NCBI RefSeq assembly: GCF_016591975.1
Contig: NZ_AP024169.1
Location: 3,759,001-3,823,000, forward strand
Origin: Anaeromicropila herbilytica
Lineage (GTDB): Bacteria; Bacillota; Clostridia; Lachnospirales; Lachnospiraceae
Length of the DNA: 64,000 nucleotides
Reading direction: 5' to 3'
Part shown: piece after piece, positions 17,786-26,420 of the stretch
Numbering within the stretch: position 1 is the first letter of the stretch
How the letters are laid out: the number at the start of each line of letters is the position of its first letter
Notes under the pieces: model-generated
Databases searched by the model: none
Told to the model about the DNA's origin: nothing
Seen by the model: the letters and a program-made list of their open reading frames with translations, nothing else
Program-made: the position numbers and the translations under genes

Positions 17786-20700
17786 ATGAATTCTCAAAAA
17801 CTACATAAATATTTATGCTCTGTATTTTTAATAATTATTGCATTAAGTATTATATATCCTATCGTGAAATCGCAAACATCCAAGTCACCATTAGTTAAAA
17901 ATGGTGTTCTCGATTTAACAGATTGGTCATTCCATGATAATCAGACAGTAAAACTAAATGGAAAATGGGAATTTTATTTTAATCAGTTACTATCACCTTC
18001 TGATTTTACCAATAACACCAATCATTTTACTTATCAGGAAGTACCCTCTAGGTGGGATCGTTATACGATTAATGGCAAACCACTTTCCTCGAAAGGCTGT
18101 GCTACATATAGATTAAAATTAAAGCTCCCCTCCGATGAGAAACATTATGGAATAAAAATAACCAGTATATTTTCTTCCTCAAAAATATTTGTGAACGGTG
18201 AAGAAATTTATCGTTGTGGTATACCTGGAACTAGTGAAGAATCTACTTCACATGAATTTTATGCGGATACCGTATATTTTACAACAGATAAAAGTAATAC
18301 TGAGATTGTGATACAGGTATCAAATTATTTATATGCATATAATGGAATCTTTTATCCAATTTACTTTGGTCCAGAAAAAGCAATAACTCATCAACGTATT
18401 TTAAGTGTACTTATTGATGGCTTTTTTATTATTGGCATGCTACTTATGTCTATCTACACTTTTGGAATTAGTTTTCAGAGAAAAAATAGAATTGGATTAC
18501 TTTTTTTCGCAGGATATTGCTTAGCTTCTGCTCTTTATAAGATGACATGTTCAGAAGTACTATTGAACTATTTATTTCCGAATATCTCGTTTACCTTTTG
18601 CTTTCAATTTCAAGCCTTCAGTATTCTAGCAGAATATTATCTTTTATTTTTATTTGCATATTATGCATTTAAAGTGCAATATAAAGGACTTAAAAAGTTA
18701 GTTCACATCATAGCTTGTTTCTTCTTATGTTTAACACTTTTTACTAAATTTTATTTATGGAGTTATACATACATTCTCTTTTTTATAACTACCTTATTGC
18801 TAATTATCTTAATAACTTATATCTTTTATAATCAGTTTCATATTGCTGTAATTGGAAAGACTCATTTGTATTTAGCAATGATCTGTTCCGTATTACTATT
18901 TATTGAATGCTTCTTTAATATTGTACTCGGTTTGGAATCTGACTATTTTCCTCCAATTGTACAGCCGATATTTGTTTTCGCTCTTTCTTTTTATATGTCT
19001 GAAAATTATTCCGTTGCATTTGAGACAATTGAAACATTGAGTGCACGACTAACACAACTTGATAAGTTAAAAGATGACTTTTTAGCAAAGACTTCACACG
19101 AATTAAAGACACCACTAAATGGTATTATTAATATATCTGAATCATTATTAGATGGTTCTGGTGGAACGTTAAACGAAGAACAATATGAAGATCTATCGCT
19201 CATTACTAATATAGGGAAACGCCTTTCCAATCTTGTATATGATATTTTAGATTATTCAAAACTTAAGAATGGTGCTCTCTCTCTTCACCTAACTATTATT
19301 GATATCTACCCAGTAATCGACTCTACTCTAAATATCTTTCAATATCTAATAAAAGGGAAGATAATAGAATTTGATAACCAGGTGCCTTCCAATACTTATT
19401 TTATCCTTGCAGACGAGAACCGATTTAAACAGATTGTTTTTAACCTTCTAGACAATGCCGTTAAGTTTACACCCAAAGGATCTATAACCATATCTGCATA
19501 TTATGATAACTCAGAAGTATTTATAGCAGTCAAAGATACCGGAATCGGTATCCCAAGTTCTAAACTGGCAACTATATTTTATTCTTACGAGCAGCTTGAA
19601 ATGAATGGTAACATATCAACTGGCGGTGTAGGTTTAGGACTCTCAATTACGAAACAATTAATTTCATTGCATAATGGTAGTATATTCGTAGAATCAGATA
19701 TAGGAAAAGGTAGTTGCTTTACCGTATCATTTCCTGCAAAAGCAAAGAATGAATTAACTCTAAAAGAAAAAGATGAGATCAATCCAAAAGTTGATGATAA
19801 TAATTTATCCAAAGAATATCATTTACCTTATTCAAAGCATATGAAAGGGAAAGCAAATATTCTTGTTGTCGATGATGAATATTCAAATCTTAAATCCTTA
19901 TTAAATGTACTTACCTTATGGAATTATAACGTAACCATAACGGATAATCCCAAAACAGCTCTTCAATTACTAATGAATAACCGGAGCTACGATCTTGTTA
20001 TCTTAGATATTATGATGCCTTTTATGTCAGGATATGAAGTATGCAGACATTTAAGAATTAGATATAATTTTCTTGATCTTCCTATCCTAATACTCACAGC
20101 CAAGAATTCACCTATGGATATTCAAGCTGGATTTCATGCAGGAGCCAATGATTTTCTTGAAAAACCATTTGATTCAAAAGAGTTAGAATGTAGGGTAAAT
20201 ACTCTTATCCAACTAAAAAAATCAAAAGAATTATTGCTTGAGAGAGAAACTGCATTTTTACAGGCACAAATTAAACCACACTTTTTATTCAATGCATTAA
20301 ACACCATCAACTCCTTTTGTTATAGCAATCCTGAGCAAGCTAGTAAGCTATTAATGGAACTTGGTGTATTCTTACGAGGTAGTTTTGATTTTAAAAGTAC
20401 AGCAACTTATGTTACATTAGAAAAAGAACTTCGCTTAGTAAAGGCTTATGTTTCAATAGAAAAGGCACGATATGATAATAGATTGGAGATTGATTATCAA
20501 TACGATTCTTCCATTCTAAAGTACAGTATTCTTCCACTAACGATACAACCAATTGTTGAGAATTCCATCCGCCATGGTATTATGAAAAGAATTGGTGGTG
20601 GGCTTATTCAAGTCCGGATTACTACTGATCATGATGACATCTTTATTGAAGTATCTGATAATGGTATCGGAATGGATCAAACTATGATTTCTTCTCTACT

Positions 20701-20845
20701 AAGTGAAAAGCCAATTGGTGATGGTGTAGGCCTCTATAATATAAATTGTAGATTATTAAACTACTATAATACTTCTCTTAGAATTACAAGTAATAAGGAT
20801 CAGGGTACCCTTGTATCCTTTCACATACCCATGCAGATAAAATAA
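17786..20845 (+). CDS. Hybrid sensor kinase: 7TMR-DISM sensor, HisKA kinase, REC, and LytS-type kinase
   Basis: Membrane protein of 1019 residues with two kinase modules. After a signal anchor (about 10-28) comes an extracytoplasmic jelly-roll (about 40-195) and seven helices (about 208-405), the 7TMR-DISM arrangement. The first kinase has H438 in AKTSHELKTPLNG and an HATPase domain (NLLDNAVKFT, GVGLGLSI). A REC domain follows with D741 (LVILDIMMP). The C-terminus is a LytS/His_kinase type module with H832 (QIKPHFLFNALNTI) and a second HATPase (GDGVGLYNIN). Its partner is the SARP-like regulator gene 67 bp downstream. The jelly-roll suggests a carbohydrate-like ligand, which is inference. Confidence 0.93.
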   Translation: MNSQKLHKYLCSVFLIIIALSIIYPIVKSQTSKSPLVKNGVLDLTDWSFHDNQTVKLNGKWEFYFNQLLSPSDFTNNTNHFTYQEVPSRWDRYTINGKPLSSKGCATYRLKLKLPSDEKHYGIKITSIFSSSKIFVNGEEIYRCGIPGTSEESTSHEFYADTVYFTTDKSNTEIVIQVSNYLYAYNGIFYPIYFGPEKAITHQRILSVLIDGFFIIGMLLMSIYTFGISFQRKNRIGLLFFAGYCLASALYKMTCSEVLLNYLFPNISFTFCFQFQAFSILAEYYLLFLFAYYAFKVQYKGLKKLVHIIACFFLCLTLFTKFYLWSYTYILFFITTLLLIILITYIFYNQFHIAVIGKTHLYLAMICSVLLFIECFFNIVLGLESDYFPPIVQPIFVFALSFYMSENYSVAFETIETLSARLTQLDKLKDDFLAKTSHELKTPLNGIINISESLLDGSGGTLNEEQYEDLSLITNIGKRLSNLVYDILDYSKLKNGALSLHLTIIDIYPVIDSTLNIFQYLIKGKIIEFDNQVPSNTYFILADENRFKQIVFNLLDNAVKFTPKGSITISAYYDNSEVFIAVKDTGIGIPSSKLATIFYSYEQLEMNGNISTGGVGLGLSITKQLISLHNGSIFVESDIGKGSCFTVSFPAKAKNELTLKEKDEINPKVDDNNLSKEYHLPYSKHMKGKANILVVDDEYSNLKSLLNVLTLWNYNVTITDNPKTALQLLMNNRSYDLVILDIMMPFMSGYEVCRHLRIRYNFLDLPILILTAKNSPMDIQAGFHAGANDFLEKPFDSKELECRVNTLIQLKKSKELLLERETAFLQAQIKPHFLFNALNTINSFCYSNPEQASKLLMELGVFLRGSFDFKSTATYVTLEKELRLVKAYVSIEKARYDNRLEIDYQYDSSILKYSILPLTIQPIVENSIRHGIMKRIGGGLIQVRITTDHDDIFIEVSDNGIGMDQTMISSLLSEKPIGDGVGLYNINCRLLNYYNTSLRITSNKDQGTLVSFHIPMQIK

Positions 20846-20912
20846 AGATTCTTAAGAAGACTCATTAATGTTAAGATAACTTATTCCATTTTACGATAGA
20901 TAGGAGAATCCC

Positions 20913-22037
20913 ATGATAAAAGCAATTATCGTAGATAATGAAAAACCAGCAATACAAATATTAAAATTATTCTTAGAAAAGACAAATCAAATCGAAGTGA
21001 TTGGTTGCTATTTAAACGCACCCAAAGCACTAGAAACTCTTATAACATTAGTGCCTGACGTTATTTTTCTTGATATTGATATGCCTCAAATGAATGGCTT
21101 GGAGATGGCTGAAATCATTCAAAATCAAAATATTAATACAGAGATTGTATTTGTTACTGCATATAATCAATATGCACTTGATGCATTTCGTGTAAATGCT
21201 ATTGACTATCTCTTAAAGCCACTCTCCATGGATGATATAGAAAAAACAGTAAAAAGGCTTAATAAAAGAATTATAACTACTCCATCTTTACCGAAAGTAA
21301 ACAAAACGGCAAAAATTCATTGTTTTGGGAGACTCTTAGTGTATGGTTCTCCCGAAGATACCCCAATTAAGTGGAGAACTTCAAAAGCAGAGGAATTATT
21401 TGCTTTTCTCTATCAAAACCGAGGCAATAGTGTACCTAAGACCGCAATCTGTAGTGCATTATGGAGTGATATTCCAGAGGATAAAGTAGATGTATATCTC
21501 CACACTTCTATATATAAAATGAAAAAAGATCTACAAAGTTACCATATTCCTGTGGAGATAAAATTCAGTAATGGTTGTTATTATATGACGCTCCCTAATA
21601 CATACAGTGATATAGAAGAATTTGATTCTATCATAGATTCTGATCTTCCTCTTGATTCTTCTACCCTCGAAAAATATGAGCGTGCGATCATTCTCTATAA
21701 AAATAATTATCTTGATAGCCATGAATACTTATGGTCTTTACCAACAAGAGAGCTTTATTATCAAAAATATCGTAACTTAATAAAACTTTTGGTAAATTAT
21801 TATGTAAAAGAGAAAAATACAATAGCAATAGAGAAAATTATTAAACCATTATTAGAGAATTTTCCACTTGATGAATATGCTCATGAAACTTTATTAAAAG
21901 TATATTATGTAAAAAAAGATCGTATTGCTTTTGTAACTCATTATAATCATATGCTTCGTTTGTATAAAAACAAATTAGGTATTACACCAAAACCTTCTAT
22001 TGAAGCATTGTATAATAGTATTACAAAAAACACTTAA
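20913..22037 (+). CDS. Response regulator with winged helix and SARP/BTAD domain
   Basis: REC domain (1-120) with D54 in IFLDIDMPQMNG and the Lys of YLLKPL. An OmpR-like winged helix (about 135-225, SKAEELFAFLYQNRG) follows, then a bacterial transcriptional activator domain made of TPR-like helices (about 235-374, ending KLGITPKPSIEALY). REC-SARP regulators of this build occur in Clostridia beside 7TMR-DISM hybrid kinases. The start has AGGAGAATCCC before ATG. It probably receives phosphate from the kinase upstream, directly from the LytS-type module or through the internal REC. Confidence 0.92.
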   Translation: MIKAIIVDNEKPAIQILKLFLEKTNQIEVIGCYLNAPKALETLITLVPDVIFLDIDMPQMNGLEMAEIIQNQNINTEIVFVTAYNQYALDAFRVNAIDYLLKPLSMDDIEKTVKRLNKRIITTPSLPKVNKTAKIHCFGRLLVYGSPEDTPIKWRTSKAEELFAFLYQNRGNSVPKTAICSALWSDIPEDKVDVYLHTSIYKMKKDLQSYHIPVEIKFSNGCYYMTLPNTYSDIEEFDSIIDSDLPLDSSTLEKYERAIILYKNNYLDSHEYLWSLPTRELYYQKYRNLIKLLVNYYVKEKNTIAIEKIIKPLLENFPLDEYAHETLLKVYYVKKDRIAFVTHYNHMLRLYKNKLGITPKPSIEALYNSITKNT

Positions 22038-22049
22038 TATTTATTAATC

Positions 22050-22094
22050 AAAAAAGTCCTTAATTAGCATTTTTTACTAATTAAGGACTTTTTT
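22050..22094. terminator. Terminator after the SARP-like regulator
   Basis: Perfect stem AAAAAAGTCCTTAATTAG with its complement at 22077-22094, loop of 9 nt, ending in T6. The A-run on the other side makes it bidirectional. Confidence 0.85.
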
Positions 22095-22142
22095 GGTTTT
22101 TATGAATTTATTTATTTCACTTCATTTTCCTCCGCAATCTGT

Positions 22143-22880
22143 CTAATTGTTATGTTGAATATAATAATATAAATTTTCAACATATTGTTTTGCTTTCTCT
22201 TGGTCGGTTATCAGATCAAATGGATTATTTCCCGCTTCTATATACTGCTTAAAGAATGCTTTAATAACTTTATTTCTCTTTTCTCCACCTTCAACATGAT
22301 ATTGGGCTCTAATTTGCTCAATCCTTTGTTTAATAACGCGATCAATGATTAGATCTTTATACCCAGTAATAATAATTGTAAATGAATCTCCTGTAAGAAA
22401 TCTAAATTCTACACTATATACTCTTTGGTTTCCTTCTGACACACTTGCATAACAATAATATAATAAAAATTTAGGAATAAAATAGCCATTAATCTTATAC
22501 CAATTTTCCGATTCCATAAAGCACTTATTCGGCAGATTAGATTCCGGTACACCCTTAAAATTTTGACTATTTATATGCTGTTTCAATACATTATTAGGGA
22601 TATACTGACTAATCCTTGGAACGCTTAACAATGGAGTTTTTATATATCTAATAAAGCTTGGAGACCATAACACAAGAATTATAACTATTACCAATACACT
22701 TAAAAGTTCTTGTTGGTTTGATTTGATATCGATAGAATTTCCAGAAATATAATTGGAAACATAAACGATAATGTTATCTATTACATAAATTGCCAAGCAC
22801 GAATATACCAAAAGACTTATAACTTTTTTTAAAGGATGTAGTTTTTTTAATTCGCATTCATTTACTGAATTATATGCCAT
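22143..22880 (-). CDS. Two-helix membrane protein, possible immunity protein of the effector module
   Basis: Two transmembrane helices (about 18-42 and 58-80) precede a soluble domain of about 160 residues with beta-rich segments (RVYSVEFRFL, DSFTIIITGYKDL) and a helical C-terminus. I do not recognise the family. Strong ribosome binding site (GGAGGAAACTAAAAAG). It is last in the order effector, DUF5085-like, DUF5085-like, membrane protein, with a gap of only 61 bp, so it probably belongs to the same operon. Membrane immunity proteins are known for membrane-acting polymorphic toxins, which is the only basis for that suggestion. Confidence 0.65.
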   Translation of the reverse strand: MAYNSVNECELKKLHPLKKVISLLVYSCLAIYVIDNIIVYVSNYISGNSIDIKSNQQELLSVLVIVIILVLWSPSFIRYIKTPLLSVPRISQYIPNNVLKQHINSQNFKGVPESNLPNKCFMESENWYKINGYFIPKFLLYYCYASVSEGNQRVYSVEFRFLTGDSFTIIITGYKDLIIDRVIKQRIEQIRAQYHVEGGEKRNKVIKAFFKQYIEAGNNPFDLITDQEKAKQYVENLYYYIQHNN

Positions 22881-22941
22881 CTTTTTAGTTTCCTCCTCTT
22901 TGTTCTCCTATCTTCTAATTTTTATTTATCCCTTTACCACT

Positions 22942-23394
22942 TTACTCTTCCCCTTTTTTCTCATATCCTACTTTAACTTGCATATAAGAAAAACTATCAT
23001 CACTAAAAATAACATGATACATAGGTGTAGTTTGATTTAAGGAAGACTGATTCATCAGTGTAAGTAGTGCTGAATATGCCAATTCTGTATCTTGCTCATA
23101 ATCCTTCCATACAGTTGTAGACATCATATTCTCAACAGAATAATAAGAATGATAATACATAGTATCTGGCAGAGTGATATTTTCCTCTACTACTGGCATA
23201 AATAATTCAACTGACATAATCTCATCCATTGGAACGTTTTTCATTGAATAAAATAGTGGTCCATTTTTATGTAAATTTAATTTCTTTATTTCTGATCCAA
23301 ATTCATCTAATACTTCTTTCATATCATTATAATGAAAAGCGTAGTTTTTTGAAACAACATTGGTATAACGAATCGAATCTTTCAGATTAATCAT
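22942..23394 (-). CDS. DUF5085-like protein, type VII effector accessory
   Basis: A 150-residue soluble protein. The pattern NVVSKNYAFHYNDM ... GPLFYSMKNVPMDEIMSVE ... FMPVVEENITLP ... MYYHSYYSVENM fits DUF5085, a family encoded next to LXG-type and other ESX/type VII substrates in Firmicutes. The fold recalls GyrI-like ligand-binding proteins. The start has GAGG 8 nt upstream. It follows a second, diverged DUF5085-like gene by 17 bp. Probable role: chaperone or targeting factor for the effector, inferred from neighbours. Confidence 0.72.
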   Translation of the reverse strand: MINLKDSIRYTNVVSKNYAFHYNDMKEVLDEFGSEIKKLNLHKNGPLFYSMKNVPMDEIMSVELFMPVVEENITLPDTMYYHSYYSVENMMSTTVWKDYEQDTELAYSALLTLMNQSSLNQTTPMYHVIFSDDSFSYMQVKVGYEKKGEE

Positions 23395-23411
23395 GTAGGT
23401 ATCCTCATTTC

Positions 23412-23855
23412 TTACATCTTGATAATCGGTGCATAAATATCAACAATACTACCTCCAAACACTGGAAGATATATATTATAGAATGTTTCTTCAAGCTCCA
23501 CACCAATCGATTGTGCTGTCATTTTTAATAATTCGTAGGAATCTTCAAAATCCTCATCCATATCAGAATGACGATAGGTTAATCCATCTTCGAAAGATAA
23601 TGTATCCAAATAGAAGAATTTCTCATTTTCCTCCATATTAATCGGAGCATTCACAGGTATAAATAATGTAAATTCCTTCTTATCACTTTCCTTGATATTC
23701 CTCATCTGATAAATCATTGGTCCTGTTGGATACAAACCATTTCTAATGATGGCATTACGTAATTCCTTTGATGCATTCATCCATTCATTTGATTCACATA
23801 TTTCTTTTACGCTTATTACATGATGTAATATCAAAGAGCCTCTTTTAATCTTCAT
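23412..23855 (-). CDS. DUF5085-like protein, second copy
   Basis: A 147-residue relative of the downstream gene. It keeps the pattern GPMIYQMRNI ... FTLFIPVNAPI ... FFYLDTLSFEDGLTYRH, though it is strongly diverged. The start at 23855 is chosen because GGAGGTAATT stands directly before it; an in-frame ATG 4 codons earlier lies inside that site. It is located 108 bp after the effector gene and 17 bp before the other copy. Two unlike copies could form a heterodimer, which is speculative. Confidence 0.7.
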   Translation of the reverse strand: MKIKRGSLILHHVISVKEICESNEWMNASKELRNAIIRNGLYPTGPMIYQMRNIKESDKKEFTLFIPVNAPINMEENEKFFYLDTLSFEDGLTYRHSDMDEDFEDSYELLKMTAQSIGVELEETFYNIYLPVFGGSIVDIYAPIIKM

Positions 23856-23963
23856 AATTACCTCCATTTTGCAAATATTTCTAGAAGAATTTTACAATTC
23901 ATTAGAGCTTCTGTAAATCTATTCTATTAAATCTGTAATATATTTTCGTCTACTAACAATGTT

Positions 23964-25145
23964 CTAAAATATTCCACTTACGAAATTACATACAGAGTTA
24001 TATCCGTTACTTAACCCCTCTTCTACTGCATCAACCGAGTTCTCAGCAAGCATTTTCACACCATCAACTAAACTATCACTTTGGTTATCTCCATCAAAAT
24101 CATATATCTCACAATTAATTGCCCAGTTAATTGCTGCTCCACTTGCTGCTCCAACAACTGTACCTACTGGAGGCACTATAAAGGAACCAATTGCTGCTCC
24201 TGCTGCTACTGCTCCTGCTCCTGTACCCAAATCTACCGCTGAATCTATAACAAATTTTTCTGTATTATCAGCGGAATATTCCCACTTTCCATCTTTATAA
24301 AAATTATCAACAAAATCACTACCTACGTCAAATGCAGTGGATGCTGCTCCTAAAAATTTTGCTGACTTTCCAAGCTTACCCAAGCCTTCATAATCAGCTT
24401 TTTTAAATCCATCTGTTAATTCCTTAAATGTTAATCCATTCATCAGTTTATTTCCAAATATGTTCAATTTACTTTTTGATAAATTATCCATATAATTACC
24501 CAACATTTTATAATCTACATTATCAAAGTAACGATTTTTTCCACGTGTAAATACATCGTTCCTTAAATCATATATATCTATCCCTCTATTTTTAAGTGTT
24601 CTCGTCAAATAATCTGTCCATGTAGTGGAACCACCGAGTAAATTGGTAAGACTATCACTTAATTCCCTGTTTGTCTTATCCGTTATTGCTTTGATATATT
24701 TTACTCCATTGACTTCAAATGTTTCAAACCTTAAGCCACTACGAAGAATATCTAAGGCCTCTGCAAAGGATTTATCCTTAAATTGCCCAAAAGCATTAAA
24801 GAAAAATTCAAAACCATCATTACCTTTTCCATTCTTCATTATATCATATATTTGTTTCCAGATTGGACTATATTGGGTTACAATGTCTTCTTCTGCTTCT
24901 TGATATTTGTTGATTGATTGCTTTAGAGTTTCTTTCATAGCATTCATACCTATCTGATATCGCTTCAGTTCATCTTCAATCTGCTTTAATTGCTCTCCTA
25001 TACCACATTCAAAGCTGATAGATGAACGTATTCCACTTCTAACATCACCGACTCTTGTATGTAATTGTTCTAATGTCTTCTTATATTCATTTAGTGTATT
25101 AATTTCGACTACTAACTGTTTAATTTTAACTAACAGATCTTGCAC
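23964..25145 (-). CDS. Candidate type VII secreted effector with glycine-rich membrane segment
   Basis: GTG start after AAGGAGGGATAATT. The first about 100 residues are two long helices with a turn (GDVRSGIRSSISFECG near 33-48), like the WXG100/LXG-type export domain but without a clear W-x-G. The middle (about 110-300) is globular, with repeated helical segments. Residues about 305-340 are a glycine/alanine-zipper hydrophobic stretch (DLGTGAGAVAAGAAIG, then VPPVGTVVGAASGAA), followed by DFDGDNQSD, which looks Ca-binding. Glycine zippers occur in membrane-acting toxins. There is no recognisable nuclease or other enzyme domain. The DUF5085-like neighbours support type VII export. No EssC or WXG100 gene lies in the window. 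Confidence 0.68.
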   Translation of the reverse strand: MQDLLVKIKQLVVEINTLNEYKKTLEQLHTRVGDVRSGIRSSISFECGIGEQLKQIEDELKRYQIGMNAMKETLKQSINKYQEAEEDIVTQYSPIWKQIYDIMKNGKGNDGFEFFFNAFGQFKDKSFAEALDILRSGLRFETFEVNGVKYIKAITDKTNRELSDSLTNLLGGSTTWTDYLTRTLKNRGIDIYDLRNDVFTRGKNRYFDNVDYKMLGNYMDNLSKSKLNIFGNKLMNGLTFKELTDGFKKADYEGLGKLGKSAKFLGAASTAFDVGSDFVDNFYKDGKWEYSADNTEKFVIDSAVDLGTGAGAVAAGAAIGSFIVPPVGTVVGAASGAAINWAINCEIYDFDGDNQSDSLVDGVKMLAENSVDAVEEGLSNGYNSVCNFVSGIF

Positions 25146-25202
25146 AATTATCCCTCCTTATCCTTATTTTATCTTATCACAAACTATATTATTTGTGTTG
25201 AA

Positions 25203-25242
25203 TTCCTGACAGACGACATGTTTTCCTGACAGACAACATGTT
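25203..25242. promoter_or_regulatory. 20-bp tandem direct repeat, likely operator pair
   Basis: TTCCTGACAGACGACATGTT (25203-25222) is followed directly by the same sequence with one change (G to A) at 25223-25242. It lies 58-97 bp upstream of the effector start and about 280 bp before the divergent XRE gene. A step of 20 bp is close to two helical turns, so two bound dimers would sit on one face. The natural candidate binder is the XRE-FlhA-like protein. Confidence 0.6.
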
Positions 25243-25520
25243 AAATACTTTTTTTGTATCTTTTAATACTATTTTAAAGCCATTTTATATCAGTGCTTGA
25301 ACCTTTTACATTGTCGTAGTCATAACAAATCTGTGAATTAACTTATGATGTAAAATATATCTTAGTCCTATTCCAAGCCATCTCTTTGTTGAGTTTCATA
25401 TCAACATTTCATTGTTTTACACTGTTCTACTTCTATGGTATGCTATCTACATGGAATTCCAAAATAATGAAAACAAGATATCTTATACAATAAGAAAATA
25501 ACAATAAAGGAGTCACTGAC

Positions 25521-26348
25521 ATGAATATTAATAATTTTGCAGAAAGACTTATCATAGCTAGAAAAGAAAAAGGATATACTCAAGAAGAATTAGCTTTACG
25601 CTTGGGTGTTACCCCTCAGGCAATTTCAAAATGGGAGCGAAATAATAGCTATCCAGATATAGAATTACTTTGCTCTATTGCAAATGTTCTAGATTCTTCT
25701 TTGGATTATCTATTAAATATCCAGTTAAAATCCTCTCAAATGACAGATGATATTAATGAACTTAAGAAACAGCAGTTACTTCAAAGTGCTTTATCAGACC
25801 CTCTTCTTCTAGAAATAGGTACCTCCTTAGTTGAATTGATGATTGAGGAAAATCAAAATCAATTCAAACATCTCCATACCGTTAAGGAACATCTAGCTGA
25901 ACAATATGGCATAATACTTCCACTTGTTCGTATTCGCGATGTTGATAGCATCGGTGAATATGAATATCGATTTTATAGTTATGATAAATTAATTGGTTCT
26001 GGTACTTTAACACCTTTTATAAATTATGAAGAAGAAAAAGAAGATGCCATTCGAGTAATAATGGAACACTTTGAAAAAGTTGCTTATGAGAACTATTCTA
26101 AGATTATTAATAAAGAAATAGTAAGTAACTTAATTACAAGCCTTAGGTTGGACTATCCAGCAGTAGTCGAAGGGGTTATACCAGAAAAGATCTCTCTCTT
26201 AACTCTTGTTCAAATACTTAGTAAATTAGTGGAGAACCGAACTTCCATTCGTAACCTTATTAAAATTATTGAGATTATTGAGAATGAAATAGATAAAACA
26301 AGCGATTATGATGCCATTGTCTCGATTATTGAAGATTACCTCAAATAA
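25521..26348 (+). CDS. XRE-type DNA-binding domain fused to a soluble FlhA C-terminal-like domain
   Basis: Residues 5-65 are a Cro/CI helix-turn-helix (GYTQEELALRLGVTPQAISK). From residue 92 the protein follows the cytoplasmic domain of the flagellar export gate FlhA: DPLLLEIGTSLVEL, LAEQYGIILPLVRIRD (VRIRD at 136-140), EYEYRF, then IINKEIVSNLITSLR, DYPAVVEGVIPEKIS and ENRTSIRNLIKIIE near 240-252. FlhA's eight transmembrane helices are missing, and the central part between about 166 and 180 is shortened. The ribosome binding site is AAAGGAG. It is divergent from the effector operon and ends at its own terminator. A regulator that senses an export-chaperone complex is one idea; no function is established. 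Confidence 0.85.
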   Translation: MNINNFAERLIIARKEKGYTQEELALRLGVTPQAISKWERNNSYPDIELLCSIANVLDSSLDYLLNIQLKSSQMTDDINELKKQQLLQSALSDPLLLEIGTSLVELMIEENQNQFKHLHTVKEHLAEQYGIILPLVRIRDVDSIGEYEYRFYSYDKLIGSGTLTPFINYEEEKEDAIRVIMEHFEKVAYENYSKIINKEIVSNLITSLRLDYPAVVEGVIPEKISLLTLVQILSKLVENRTSIRNLIKIIEIIENEIDKTSDYDAIVSIIEDYLK

Positions 26349-26355
26349 GAACTGA

Positions 26356-26386
26356 AAATAAGCTAGTGTTTTTCACTAGCTTATTT
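26356..26386. terminator. Terminator after the XRE-FlhA-like gene
   Basis: Stem AAATAAGCTAGTG / CACTAGCTTATTT with loop TTTTT, perfect. It also serves the convergent lysozyme gene. Confidence 0.8.
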
Positions 26387-26420
26387 ATCTTCATAATTTT
26401 ATCTATTTAATTCTACTACT

